From IMG/VR virus record IMGVR_UViG_3300035698_021255, positions 1-38,506 of that record: a stretch of DNA of 38,506 nucleotides; one strand, written 5' to 3'. The position numbers and the translations under genes were made by a program. The notes under the pieces were generated by a model. It made no database searches. It saw only the letters and a list, made by a program, of their open reading frames with translations, and had not been told where the DNA came from. Of this stretch, positions 16,757-25,978 are shown in pieces (the stretch's first letter is position 1; each line of letters begins with the position of its first letter). Source of the stretch: a virus.

Positions 16757-19108
16757 TTATCCTGCTATAAGTTTATTTGTTGTCGCTGTAGATGTAGGAA
16801 GTCCTTCTACTATCTTACCTAAATTTAATGATCTTGATGTTGCTTCAGAAAAACCTATATCTTTTTCAAATATAGATTGTAATTTTTTATTAGTTTCGCC
16901 AGGGCCTTTTAAATCAGTAGCTCCAGAGAAATCTCCTTCAGTAACTAATGATTTTCCAATTGCTGTAGAAAATGCTTTATCTCCTTCAAATATAGATTGT
17001 AATTTTTTGTTAGTTTCGCCTACGCCTTCTAAATCAGTTGCCCCCGAGAAATCTCCGGGGTTAATTATTGATCTTTCAGTTGCTGCATCAAAATCTGCAT
17101 CTCCTTCAAATATAGACTGTATTTTTACATTAGTTTCATCTTCTCCTGTTAAATTAGTTGCTACAGATAAATCTCCTTTAGTAGCTTCTGATACTTCTTC
17201 TTCATAATTTAGTGATCTATTAACTGCATTTGTATAAGTTTGATCATTAAATATTGGTTGTTGAGAAACATTAGTTTCTCCAGGACCTATTAAATCAGTT
17301 GCTGAAGAGAAATCTCCCTGAGTTGATTCATGTATTGCATCTTTATATAAATTTGCATTTTCTATAGGATTTGATATATTTTGTTCTTGGCTTAATCCAG
17401 AAGGCATAGGATCTCCTATTATATCTGTAGCTCTAGAATAATCTTTTATGGCATCCCACACTCCAGCATCACTTAATGCTAAATTAGCAGCTGATATTAG
17501 TTCTACGTTACTTTCAGTAGCCTTTCCTGGTTGATCACCGCTTACAATATTTTCTAAATAAGCTCTAAATAAATTATCTCCTATTATATCTCCTTCTAAT
17601 CTTTCTGAAGGGGCTACATAACTATTAATAACTGTATTTATACCCTTTCTCAATAATCCAAAGCCTGTAATAATATCTTTAGATTGAATTGCGGCTTGTG
17701 CTTCATTAAAAGAAATACCTAAACCTGGAATTTCCATTACTTTAGCTTTATTAACTATTGTTTTTCCAAGATTAGTTGCATAAGCAGTTCCAAAATCTAA
17801 TGCATTTCCAAACCAACTATTAGAATTATTTTCATCTGGTCCTATATTTTTCCATTTATCTTTACGTTTATGAGATAATAATGACCCGGTATTAAATCCC
17901 TCAGCATTAGTATTATTTCTTGCACCAAACATTGTATCATCATTTTGCATTTGATTAAATGTATTCCCAGAAATATGCATTCCTTGTTCTTTACTATTAG
18001 TATAGTTTAATGGATGATTTTGCGCAATTCCTAATTTAGTTTTATATGAATTAATTCCACCTGGATTTGTATCGCTATCTACAGAAGTTGAATCATATGG
18101 TGCCCCAGGTACTGTTATCCATGCTCCTTCTCCATTTGCAGTAGTATCAAATACTTTTTTATTTGGATCTGGGAGTGATGTAGTTTTTGATCTATTATAA
18201 CTATTTAATACCCTATCATATAGATACATATTTTTAAATACTGGATAAGATTGTTCTTCATATATTTTACCAACTTTTATGCTAAATTGAACTTGAGCTT
18301 CATCTGGATCTTCACCTAATGATAAGCTACTTAAATGAGGAAATGAAAAATTTTCTAAATCAAATTCGCACATTTCACAATTTATAACCCATGTAGGTAA
18401 AACATCATCTAATAAGTGTAGTTCTAAATTTGTTGAATATTGTGATTGCATTATAGGATCTCCTGATTCATTTGTTTTTATTGGTGCTACTCCATAACCA
18501 TTATATTGATTTTTTGTATGAAATTGTCTAAATTCAGAAATATAAATTTTTAATGTAAAATATCTCATCATATCAGGTAAAACCCATCTTTGGTAAGTAT
18601 CATCCCATGCAATTTTTCTGTACAAATTTAATAAATGAGACATTCTCATATCTACACCTTCAAGTGTTGTAATAGTTAATCTTTTATCTTGTGTAATTCT
18701 TATACCTTTTGTTGGATCAATTTTTAGTAAATCTTCTACACCCTCAATTTTTTGAAAATACCATTGAAAATCATTTTGTAATTGTAACCATTTTTGTTGA
18801 AATTCTTTTAACATATTAGCTCTTGTATACTCATTAGCATCTAATAAATAATCAATTGACGAATATCTTTGTCTATCATCTAATTTTTCTGTACCCGCTG
18901 ACATAAATAATGGATGTGGCATTCTATCATAATTAATACCCCCTAAATCATATTGACCTCCTGCTCCGTTATACCATCTATCTCTATCCCAGTTATCTGC
19001 AAAAATTAATTTGAAAGAAACATAAGTTGGTTGATCAAAACGTTGGTTTAACTTTTCTCTTGATGCTTCTTTTTGGGAATAATTTCTAAAAGTTTTATAA
19101 ACGCTCAT
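16757..19108 (-). CDS. Baseplate hub-region structural protein with tandem-repeat C-terminal tail
   Basis: The 783-aa protein has a folded N-terminal part (about 1-330) with many W, Y and D residues (for example DNWDRDRWYNGAGG, and DNWD-like beta turns) and a LHLLDDVLPTWVINCEMCEF segment that reads like a tail-tube-related domain. Next comes a low-complexity, Asn-rich linker (330-420). The C-terminal 200 residues contain repeats of about 40 aa. Location between the hub-like gene (19110) and the spike (15983) suggests a tube-baseplate connector. I do not recognise a specific family; gp48/gp54-type tube initiators are candidates. Two bases separate it from its upstream neighbour. Confidence 0.5.
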   Translation of the reverse strand: MSVYKTFRNYSQKEASREKLNQRFDQPTYVSFKLIFADNWDRDRWYNGAGGQYDLGGINYDRMPHPLFMSAGTEKLDDRQRYSSIDYLLDANEYTRANMLKEFQQKWLQLQNDFQWYFQKIEGVEDLLKIDPTKGIRITQDKRLTITTLEGVDMRMSHLLNLYRKIAWDDTYQRWVLPDMMRYFTLKIYISEFRQFHTKNQYNGYGVAPIKTNESGDPIMQSQYSTNLELHLLDDVLPTWVINCEMCEFDLENFSFPHLSSLSLGEDPDEAQVQFSIKVGKIYEEQSYPVFKNMYLYDRVLNSYNRSKTTSLPDPNKKVFDTTANGEGAWITVPGAPYDSTSVDSDTNPGGINSYKTKLGIAQNHPLNYTNSKEQGMHISGNTFNQMQNDDTMFGARNNTNAEGFNTGSLLSHKRKDKWKNIGPDENNSNSWFGNALDFGTAYATNLGKTIVNKAKVMEIPGLGISFNEAQAAIQSKDIITGFGLLRKGINTVINSYVAPSERLEGDIIGDNLFRAYLENIVSGDQPGKATESNVELISAANLALSDAGVWDAIKDYSRATDIIGDPMPSGLSQEQNISNPIENANLYKDAIHESTQGDFSSATDLIGPGETNVSQQPIFNDQTYTNAVNRSLNYEEEVSEATKGDLSVATNLTGEDETNVKIQSIFEGDADFDAATERSIINPGDFSGATDLEGVGETNKKLQSIFEGDKAFSTAIGKSLVTEGDFSGATDLKGPGETNKKLQSIFEKDIGFSEATSRSLNLGKIVEGLPTSTATTNKLIAG
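16817..17317 (-). repeat. Tandem ~40-residue repeats at the C-terminus of the 783-aa protein
   Basis: Four good units and one degenerate unit upstream share the pattern GDFSxATDLxGxGETN, then x-Q-S-I-F, and A-x-x-R-S-L. The last three (residues 645-684, 685-724 and 725-764) are exactly 40 aa (120 bases) long, and the earlier one (598-644) has a seven-residue insertion. DNA identity is greatest between units 4 and 5 (around 16817-17056), showing recent duplication. Each unit offers a similar short helix, so the array could be a docking strip for several identical partners. Confidence 0.9.
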
Positions 19109-19109
19109 A

Positions 19110-20705
19110 TTATATATTATTTTCTTTTTCTATACCCTCAACTGCTACAGGAGGTGGCCATTCTCTTCTTGTTAAAATAAAAGATTGAGTAAAGTTTGAC
19201 ATTATTGAATCATCATTATTATGAGTATATTTTATAGTAAATCCTTTTACTAAATACCATCCACTATAAAATTGTTCTAATAAATCTAAACCAATAGAAT
19301 CTTTATTTATAATTTGATTTTCTAATCTATCTTTTTGTATTAATACAATTGGTGTTTTATCGCCTCTTATAATGTTTAAGTTCATTCCCGTTACTGATAT
19401 CTCAACATTTAATTTTTCAAGTTCTTTTTTATTTATTACATTTTGTAATTTAGCTCTTAGATAATTTTTATGGTGATTTCCATCCCATAAAGAACTATTT
19501 TCTTCAGGATTGCTTATAGTATATTGAATCCCCATCCATGGATTTTTAACATAAATATCAGGATAAGAATAATTTGCTTGTGCTAATTCATTTCCTTTAC
19601 TTTCTATATCTTGAGTAGCTCTTCCTCTTAAAAGAATATATTTATCAACTTTATTAGGATCATAAGTTGGTTCCATTGGAATTTTCCAGTATAATTGTCC
19701 ATCTTTTTCAAACAAATTTTCATTATGTTCAAATAAGTGGCAATTTATTTTAGTTCCAACTTGATATGTAATTTTTGTTGATCTATTAACTGGACGCCAA
19801 TAATTAATAAAGAAAGAAGATGCTTTATAACTATCATAATTAGAAAATACTTTTGCAGTTTCTGATGCTGTATTAGATTTAGATCCAAATGTATATTCTC
19901 TATCAATATTATTTAATAATGCTGCTAAATCCACTTCATCTTCGCTTGACATTAATTGTTTATTTAAATTAACAAAGTTTAAATTATAATAAATATCAAT
20001 CCATATATCGTAAAAGGAATTATCATCTTTCCATGCTTGTTGTGTTGTTTCTCTTGCATATTCCCCCAACGTATTATATCCACTTATCCATATTTGTTTA
20101 TCATCTGTATTATCTTCATTTGATGCAAAACCTAATCCTGCTTTTTCAGCTAAATTATACATAGCTTCATAAGAAGTTCCTTCATAAGAAATGTTATATT
20201 TAGAACTATCCATCCATGGAATAAATAATGTGCCATAAAAAGTTAAAGTTGTTGGTCCTGCTATTTCTGTTGTGTTTTGGCTTGAAACAACTGCTGTTAT
20301 TACATAATCATTTCGTAAACTTTTTAAAACATTAGATTTATTTCTAATAGCAACAGAAATAATGTCACCATCTTTCGGCATTTGTTGAGAAACAAAAGTT
20401 TGATGAATAAATGTACATTGTAAAGTAATTTTTGGTAAAAATTCTGTACACTCTATTGTCATAGAATTTATTTCTGTACTGGCTATAATATAATTATTTA
20501 TTTTTATTAATGGATTACGTATAGATGCTAAATTTTCTGGTTTTTGGCTATTTTCTGTTTCATTTGATTGAATAGATAATTCATCTAATTTAATTGAACT
20601 TTTAAATATTTGATAAATTCTATTTTTTCCAGCTCCGCTATTAACTGATCTAGATTGATTGGGTGCCTTATTTTTTATAGGAGGATATATTGTTCTTTCT
20701 GCCAT
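19110..20705 (-). CDS. Putative baseplate hub protein (gp27/gpD-like)
   Basis: The 531-aa protein lies between the LysM wedge protein and the 783-aa connector, where a hub is expected. After a disordered 60-residue start there is a beta-rich body: NNYIIASTEINSMTIECTEFLPK followed by strands resembling a gpD/gp27-type tube domain, then SYEAMYNLAEKAGLGFASN (about 178-196), which recalls the segment in hub proteins that joins the two beta barrels. Towards the end, EQFYSGWYLVKGFTIKY also fits a hub or late-control-D type fold. Its ATG overlaps the stop of the LysM gene by one base. Assignment is by context and general pattern, not by a strict motif. Confidence 0.55.
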   Translation of the reverse strand: MAERTIYPPIKNKAPNQSRSVNSGAGKNRIYQIFKSSIKLDELSIQSNETENSQKPENLASIRNPLIKINNYIIASTEINSMTIECTEFLPKITLQCTFIHQTFVSQQMPKDGDIISVAIRNKSNVLKSLRNDYVITAVVSSQNTTEIAGPTTLTFYGTLFIPWMDSSKYNISYEGTSYEAMYNLAEKAGLGFASNEDNTDDKQIWISGYNTLGEYARETTQQAWKDDNSFYDIWIDIYYNLNFVNLNKQLMSSEDEVDLAALLNNIDREYTFGSKSNTASETAKVFSNYDSYKASSFFINYWRPVNRSTKITYQVGTKINCHLFEHNENLFEKDGQLYWKIPMEPTYDPNKVDKYILLRGRATQDIESKGNELAQANYSYPDIYVKNPWMGIQYTISNPEENSSLWDGNHHKNYLRAKLQNVINKKELEKLNVEISVTGMNLNIIRGDKTPIVLIQKDRLENQIINKDSIGLDLLEQFYSGWYLVKGFTIKYTHNNDDSIMSNFTQSFILTRREWPPPVAVEGIEKENNI

Positions 20706-21298
20706 TATTTATTATTTCTATTTTTAATCACAGTTGTTAAAAAATCACTTGCTGACATACCATCTTGAAGACATGTTTCAACTCCAGCTCCAAAATATAT
20801 TCTTCCATCTCTTTTGTAAAATGGTTCTTTACCTTCTTCAGCTATATTAGGAGGTAAATCCCCTGATTTAGCACCTTTTAATGATCGATCATCATATTTT
20901 TGAGCATCTTCTTCTTTTTTAGGTCTTTTCAGAGGATCAATATATCTATAACTATCTCTAATTTTTGAAGCTTTGTCTGAAGTAGTTCCATTACCTGGAA
21001 TCTTTAATTTTTTTTCTATAGAATTTAAATCAGGTATTAAAATTACATCTCCTTCATCTATTGAAAATGGATTAGAAATTCCATTATATTTTAAAATAAA
21101 TTCAGCATACGCAGAATCATTATAAACAGCTTGAGAAATTAAATCAGGTCTCATTCTATATTCTTTAGGAATTTTATATATGTTATATGCAATATAATTT
21201 CTGTTTTTTAAATCAAAAATTGATTGGGTTAAATCTCTTATTTTTTCCCCATCAGGTTTTGTAAAAAATGGCTTAATATCTAAAGTGTTAGAAAACAT
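20705..21298 (-). CDS. 53: Baseplate wedge protein gp53-like with LysM domain
   Basis: Of 197 residues, about 35-95 match the gp53 type: YNIYKIPKEYRMRPDLIS, then DSAYAEFILKYNGISNPF and EGDVILIPD, the pattern of a LysM-like fold in which a position-specific 'Y-x-E-x-I-L-x-x-N' is followed by a glycine turn and ILIP. In T4, gp53 clamps neighbouring wedges together. The C-terminal half is polar and has an RDGRIYFGAG-type strand. It is closely packed with its neighbours (one-base overlap with the hub gene and one base from the 826-aa gene), as in a baseplate operon. Confidence 0.7.
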   Translation of the reverse strand: MFSNTLDIKPFFTKPDGEKIRDLTQSIFDLKNRNYIAYNIYKIPKEYRMRPDLISQAVYNDSAYAEFILKYNGISNPFSIDEGDVILIPDLNSIEKKLKIPGNGTTSDKASKIRDSYRYIDPLKRPKKEEDAQKYDDRSLKGAKSGDLPPNIAEEGKEPFYKRDGRIYFGAGVETCLQDGMSASDFLTTVIKNRNNK

Positions 21299-21299
21299 A

Positions 21300-23780
21300 T
21301 TATTTAAGTGATTTTAGTGCAACCCAATTAACAGATCTATATTGACTTCTTGCCATATCTCCATTTAAATTGGATAAATTTTCGTTTGGAGAAACAGCCC
21401 TAAAAGGAACATGAGCCCAAACACTTGTGGTTCCAGTATTTGCAGGAGTTTTTATTATTGGAACCCCTGATAATGAACCAGTTGTATGTGGTCCAGCTAA
21501 CCAACCTCTTGATATTGCTGCTGTACCTGTTTCATTAGAATTTTGAGTAAATATATCAATTTTTGATTGATCATCAGCACTACCTTCCATTACATCAGGT
21601 AAATCATAGATACGACCCATACCTCTATTAAATACTGATTGAATAGCATCTCTATCTCTTGCCATTCCATGATCCATTTTAACTGTAACTTTTATTTCAG
21701 TTGGAAAATCATCAGGTCCAAGTTCTTCTCCAAATTCAACTTCAACTCCAGTACATATTAAGTTTCCTATCATCGCTATCGGATTTAATGGGTTTCCAAT
21801 TGTAACATGCCATTCTCCAACAGGTTCTCCAGTTAAAAGTGCTTTTAAACCAGTAAGATAAGGAACTGCTCCAGCAGTTTTTGCTGCTAAATCATGTTTT
21901 AGAAAATTATGTCCTATCCCACCCCCTGTAAATAAACCTTGAACTGCGCCAAAAATACCCTTTATTCCTCCTTCACCACTTTTTCCTAATAATTGATCAA
22001 AGAATCCTTTTGCACCCGACATAATTCCTGATTCGGGATTAGAAACTTCTCCTGCCATTGCATTAATTGTTTGATTAGCCCATTTAATAGGTTCTCCAGA
22101 ATACCAACTTTTTATACCATCTTCTCCACCAAGAAAAGGATATCTTGCAGGATTTCCCATAAATCTATGTTGACCTCCAAAAAACACCGCACTAGCAGAA
22201 CCAATAATTAAAAAGTTAGAGAGAATATCAAGTAATACAGCTTTTGGATTTATTCCACCAATAGGTCTTGCTACATATTCAAAAACTAAATTTAATCCAG
22301 ACCAGTCAAATTCTAAACCCGGGGCTCTTTTCTTAACTGCATCAATTCTATTTACAGGTCCAAGAATTCTATTTTCATAAGGACCATCTTTATAAGGATC
22401 TGGTGGTAAATTCCCTTGATTCATTATTAATTCAGAATTAAAGTTCCCACCTGCTACATTCAACATTTTAGACAATCCTGCTAATCTTCCGAACACTTTA
22501 CCTCCTATTCCTTTATCATAAGATCCAGGACCAGCTTCAATATCTGGTGTAGATTCAGTGCCTACATTCCAAACATCAGATTGTGCATCATCCCATTTCA
22601 TTCCAGATGTAAATTTAAGTAAATCACTAATATTATTCCCTGTATCTCCTCCAAAATATGTAATTGCAGATGCCATTGGGGGAAATAATATAGCACTAGA
22701 AGTTCCATTATCGGCAGTTGTTCGGCCATCCATTCCTGGAAATTTTAAATTATCTAAAATAGGGGCTGCATATCTTCTAAGAGTTATAAGTCTATTATTC
22801 TCAATTTTATTCCAATACTTTGCAAATGCAAAGTCTGTAAAATGATAAGGCATCCGGCCATAAGGATCAGCATTACCCCAAGATATTAAAGAAGAAGTTG
22901 TTGGAACAGATGCAAAATTTAATCCATTTGTAGTAGAAGCTGTGCCCCATGCTTGATCAACTTCATACCATCTTCTATCACCTCTTCTATTTAATAATTG
23001 TTTTCCTCCATCTGAACCATATAATTTAGTAAGCGCATATGTATTCATTAAAGCAGGAACACCTATATATAAAGAATCCGTTTTTAATGAATTTCTAACA
23101 TCTATAATTTTTTGTTTTATTTCATTTTTATTTTCAAATTCAGCTGTTTCTTCCATTAATTGTACTGAAGCAAATAATCCAACAGTAGAAGAGGTAGCAA
23201 AATTACCACCAAAGGGTGTTCTTATAATGGGTTCTTCATTAGCCTCATGGAACATTCTATCTAATCTTCTATCAAAAGGAGTTTGCTCTATACCATCATT
23301 TTTAGTTGCATCTTCATAAAGACCAGATTGTTTAACTGCACTTGCACCTGTACCTACACCACTATTTTTTTCTGCTTCAGATCTTCCTTGACAATCTGCT
23401 AATGTATCTTTGGACCAAGTTGGAAATCTTTGAAAAATAATAGTTGCATCTCTATTATGATCAGCATTTCTATCATAAGCTTCAGTTATCGCAGTCTCTG
23501 TCCCTTCATTAATATATTTAACATTAACTGCATATCTAAAACATGAATTATATCCCTTACCTGTATAAAAGGGCATAAAATCATTAACACCTGCTAATCT
23601 ACCAATTGTATCATTTTTTATATTATTAGCAGCATCTTTTACAGCAACAGCAGTATCTTTTCCTTTACCTATTGAATCTCTTACTCCTGAAACAAAATCT
23701 TGTCTATTATCTTTACGCGTAGCTCTATTAGCTTGTCGAGTATCTTTATCTGGTATGTTAAATTTGTTAAATACACCCAT
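21300..23780 (-). CDS. 826-aa tail or baseplate structural protein
   Basis: A first gene after a terminator, this glycine- and asparagine-rich protein lacks the features of a tail sheath. About residues 610-700 carry a segment with GEWHVTIGNPLNPIAMIGNL, then EELGPDDFPTE and MARDRDAIQSVFNRGMGRIY. This resembles tail-tube or baseplate-hub-like domains of T4-related phages in which a beta barrel ends in R-D-x-x-x-I-x-S-M/V-F-N-x-G-x-G-R-I-Y. Upstream lie mixed domains, and a hydrophobic glycine-rich patch (about 540-590). It could be a tail-tube-terminus or baseplate connector, but I cannot name it with certainty. Expression may start from the motif at 23789-23803. Confidence 0.5.
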   Translation of the reverse strand: MGVFNKFNIPDKDTRQANRATRKDNRQDFVSGVRDSIGKGKDTAVAVKDAANNIKNDTIGRLAGVNDFMPFYTGKGYNSCFRYAVNVKYINEGTETAITEAYDRNADHNRDATIIFQRFPTWSKDTLADCQGRSEAEKNSGVGTGASAVKQSGLYEDATKNDGIEQTPFDRRLDRMFHEANEEPIIRTPFGGNFATSSTVGLFASVQLMEETAEFENKNEIKQKIIDVRNSLKTDSLYIGVPALMNTYALTKLYGSDGGKQLLNRRGDRRWYEVDQAWGTASTTNGLNFASVPTTSSLISWGNADPYGRMPYHFTDFAFAKYWNKIENNRLITLRRYAAPILDNLKFPGMDGRTTADNGTSSAILFPPMASAITYFGGDTGNNISDLLKFTSGMKWDDAQSDVWNVGTESTPDIEAGPGSYDKGIGGKVFGRLAGLSKMLNVAGGNFNSELIMNQGNLPPDPYKDGPYENRILGPVNRIDAVKKRAPGLEFDWSGLNLVFEYVARPIGGINPKAVLLDILSNFLIIGSASAVFFGGQHRFMGNPARYPFLGGEDGIKSWYSGEPIKWANQTINAMAGEVSNPESGIMSGAKGFFDQLLGKSGEGGIKGIFGAVQGLFTGGGIGHNFLKHDLAAKTAGAVPYLTGLKALLTGEPVGEWHVTIGNPLNPIAMIGNLICTGVEVEFGEELGPDDFPTEIKVTVKMDHGMARDRDAIQSVFNRGMGRIYDLPDVMEGSADDQSKIDIFTQNSNETGTAAISRGWLAGPHTTGSLSGVPIIKTPANTGTTSVWAHVPFRAVSPNENLSNLNGDMARSQYRSVNWVALKSLK

Positions 23781-23788
23781 TATTCTAA

Positions 23789-23803
23789 TTTTATTTTATA
23801 TAT
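23789..23803 (-). promoter_or_regulatory. Candidate late-promoter-like motif before the hub operon
   Basis: On the minus strand this reads ATATATAAAATAAAA, identical over 15 bases to the copy at 3959-3973. It lies between the terminator at 23806-23840 and the start at 23780 (8 bases away). The combination of terminator, motif and gene start is the same as in front of gp25. Confidence 0.5.
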
Positions 23804-23805
23804 TC

Positions 23806-23840
23806 AAAAATACCCAGCCTTACATTGAGAGCTGAGTATT
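23806..23840 (-). terminator. Rho-independent terminator before the hub operon
   Basis: On the minus strand a 10-bp stem, AATACTCAGC pairing with GCTGGGTATT with one G-T wobble and a 12-base loop, is followed by a T-run (TTTTT, which overlaps the end of the stem). It lies 28 bases past the stop of the 152-aa gene. In the plus direction one pair becomes a C-A mismatch, so the hairpin is better formed on the minus strand, where the T-run also falls. Confidence 0.8.
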
Positions 23841-23867
23841 TAATAACAAATAGAAAAAGAATTTTAT

Positions 23868-24326
23868 TTAATCTATTTTTCCTTTTCGAGGATCTATTGT
23901 CCACTTTGATATCTCTTCTATGCTACGTGCTTCAAAAAGGCGAATTTTTTTTATAGAAGGGAAGAAAATTATTTCATCAAAATAAGGATATAAACGTTTT
24001 AATTTTGGCAAATGATAATCATCTAATAACACAATTTCATTTATTGTTTCTAAATCTTTTAAATTATCAAATAAATTTGGAATTAATTTTTCATTTACGA
24101 TTGGATTTGAGTAAATGATTCCTCGTATTCGTTTAGATTTAGAGTAAGATTTTATTAAATCATTTATCTTATTACTAACTATAAATGCACCATATTCATC
24201 TATATTTTCATATGTATAATCATATTTATCTAAAATTTCCGGAACATGTATTATTGAAAAGAGTTTTAAATTTAAAAATGATCTTTTTAATTTCTGTATT
24301 CCTTCTGTAGTTACGTAAAATTTCAC
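23868..24326 (-). CDS. Hypothetical protein, 152 aa
   Basis: This soluble protein has no recognised domain. It contains alternating beta strands and helices (IRGIIYSNPIVNEKL, then INEIVLLDDYHLPKLKRLY and EIIFFPS), which suggests a Rossmann-like alpha/beta fold without a P-loop. The ATG overlaps the previous stop by four bases (ATGA), so it is coupled to the 97-aa gene. It is the last gene before the terminator at 23806-23840. Its neighbours suggest a late, virion-assembly role. Confidence 0.6.
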   Translation of the reverse strand: MKFYVTTEGIQKLKRSFLNLKLFSIIHVPEILDKYDYTYENIDEYGAFIVSNKINDLIKSYSKSKRIRGIIYSNPIVNEKLIPNLFDNLKDLETINEIVLLDDYHLPKLKRLYPYFDEIIFFPSIKKIRLFEARSIEEISKWTIDPRKGKID

Positions 24327-24616
24327 TTTATATATTTTTTGTTATATTTAGTTTGAGCTTCTGCCATAGCATCTATCATGGGAATTTGTTTTTTTTGTGA
24401 TATTTTTGAAGCTATATCTGCTACTATAGCAGATTCTTTTTCTTCTATGGTCATATTTTGCATTATTCGAACATGTTCTTTCATATCTACCTGCATTCTA
24501 TTACCATTTTCTATATTTTCTCTTATTCTTTCTCCTCTTTGTTTTTTAGTTTGAGTTTTGTAAAATTTATCTAAACCAAGATTTTTTTGCATGGCTCTTC
24601 TTTCTCTTCTGTTCAT
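24323..24616 (-). CDS. Small basic helical protein, 97 aa
   Basis: This protein begins MNRRERRAMQKN, then a very basic helix (KTQTKKQRGERIREN) and a more acidic C-terminal half. No family is known to me. Its size, high charge and place in a tail and structural block would suit a scaffold-like or tail-assembly-chaperone function, but nothing proves that. The leader has TATAAAATAAATAAAATG, a relative of the recurring AT-rich motif. Confidence 0.55.
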   Translation of the reverse strand: MNRRERRAMQKNLGLDKFYKTQTKKQRGERIRENIENGNRMQVDMKEHVRIMQNMTIEEKESAIVADIASKISQKKQIPMIDAMAEAQTKYNKKYIK

Positions 24617-24626
24617 TTTATTTATT

Positions 24627-25229
24627 TTATAATTCTACGTCTGTTACTTTATAAACTTTACTTTCGGGATTATGTAATTTATATTTAAATTCAAGTTGAA
24701 TTTTTGGAGCACCTGTTCCTTCTGTAATTATTTTAGTAGTCTTTTCATCTACTTCATATTCAAAAAAATTGTTATCTACGACAGCTAATTGATCTTGTGT
24801 ATATTTTAACATTGGATCTACATAAACTGGAATATCTCTGAAATTCCCAAGTTTATAAAGTCCCACAGGAGATGCATTTAAATCTTTAAGCTCTTCACAT
24901 TCAAACCCCCACATGTTTTGTATTGCAATAGCTAATTTTACATTAGTTAGAATAAATAAAGATTTTTTAGATACTATTTGAGATAACCAATCTTCTTTTC
25001 TTTTCCATTTTATATTTTTAAATTCTTTAAGAAATACAGTTTTTGAAACTAATTGAGATATATTCAAATAGACTTCATTGGCAATTCCGCTTCTTGCTTC
25101 TGCATCTAAGCCTAGATTTTCCATATCTTCTAGTTGAGTATGCGTTACGAAAAGTTCAACTATTCCAGGAATCCATAATCCTCCTCCAATCCCTGGTAAA
25201 TCTTCAAATTGTTGTTTTAAAATTTCCAT
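24627..25229 (-). CDS. Hypothetical protein with possible capsid-like C-terminal pattern
   Basis: The 200-aa protein has a helical N-terminal half. Its C-terminal half reads KKSLFILTNVKLAIAIQNMW, then NFRDIPVYVDPML and finally a beta segment ending NPESKVYKV. In HK97-fold major capsid proteins of T4-like phages a similar order occurs: a strand entering a long helix, G-x-x-x-x-I-x-V-Y-V-D-P, then D-x-x-x-V and a final N-P-x. I therefore suspect a minor capsid, vertex or capsid-derived protein, although the length is far less than a full capsid protein. It starts five bases after the endonuclease stop. Confidence 0.4.
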   Translation of the reverse strand: MEILKQQFEDLPGIGGGLWIPGIVELFVTHTQLEDMENLGLDAEARSGIANEVYLNISQLVSKTVFLKEFKNIKWKRKEDWLSQIVSKKSLFILTNVKLAIAIQNMWGFECEELKDLNASPVGLYKLGNFRDIPVYVDPMLKYTQDQLAVVDNNFFEYEVDEKTTKIITEGTGAPKIQLEFKYKLHNPESKVYKVTDVEL

Positions 25230-25234
25230 ATCCT

Positions 25235-25966
25235 TTATAAATTGTTATTAATATATCGTTGTACTCTTCCTCTATGAATTCCCATCTCTTTTGCTATAAT
25301 ACTATATGTAATGCTATTTTTATAACGAATAGTTATATATTCTATTTCTTTTTTTGAAAAGGGTTTCATATTAGATGGTTTTTTTCTATTTTTTGCGCTT
25401 TCGCTCATTTTTTTCTTAGACTTATCTGAATAAATAGTAAATTTTCCTATTCTTGATGTTATTAATGCTTGTTTATGTTCTTCAGATAATTTTTTACCAT
25501 ACATGTGATGGTTTTTTCCTTTTTTAGAGCCATTTTTTTGAAAGGCCTTACTAATATTTTGTTTATGTTCTTCAGATAATTTTTTACCTTTTTTAGCTTT
25601 ACTTATTTTCAGTCGAGTTTCTAAAGAACGTTTTTGTCCAGTATTAGATTTTTTAATTTTTTGTAATGTTGTAAAACAAGCATAATGGGTTCCTCCTTTT
25701 TTATTTAAATTATATCCATTTGGTGCTAATGTGTTATATTCATTTATCCATTTTTCTTGAGCTTCAAAAGCCTCTTGTTTAGATTCAAACTGTTCTAAAA
25801 TTTTTCTTTTAAAATTTTCTTTTCCGTACTTATTTATAGCTGCGAAAAATGCTGTACCACTTCCTAGATATTCATCCTCTAAATTATTAGTAGAATGATC
25901 TCCGACATATTTCTTCTCATTGATTAAGTTTGTTGTGATATAAACATAGTTATATTGTTTTGACAT
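25235..25966 (-). CDS. GIY-YIG homing endonuclease with NUMOD3 motifs and C-terminal HTH
   Basis: This free-standing mobile gene of 243 aa has an N-terminal GIY-YIG-type domain (YVYITTNLINEKKYVGDHS, then LGSGTAFFAAINKYGKENF, and the conserved Glu in AQEKWINEYN), two NUMOD3 DNA-binding repeats each containing GKKLSEEHKQ (about residues 135-173), and a C-terminal helix-turn-helix (SIIAKEMGIHRGRVQRY). The GIY is altered to Y-V-Y-I, while Y-V-G is kept. It lies between two genes whose reading frames are intact, in the same direction, as expected for SegA-type insertions. It nicks or cuts DNA of related phages lacking it so as to copy itself with flanking markers. Confidence 0.9.
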   Translation of the reverse strand: MSKQYNYVYITTNLINEKKYVGDHSTNNLEDEYLGSGTAFFAAINKYGKENFKRKILEQFESKQEAFEAQEKWINEYNTLAPNGYNLNKKGGTHYACFTTLQKIKKSNTGQKRSLETRLKISKAKKGKKLSEEHKQNISKAFQKNGSKKGKNHHMYGKKLSEEHKQALITSRIGKFTIYSDKSKKKMSESAKNRKKPSNMKPFSKKEIEYITIRYKNSITYSIIAKEMGIHRGRVQRYINNNL

Positions 25967-25978
25967 ATAAACTTTAAT

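Noticed and set aside
21300-23780. Tail sheath protein
   Set aside because: Position in the block and length raised this idea, but the glycine-rich content and the G-E-W-H and R-D-x-x-x-I-x-S-V-F-N segments point to a tube- or hub-related protein instead.
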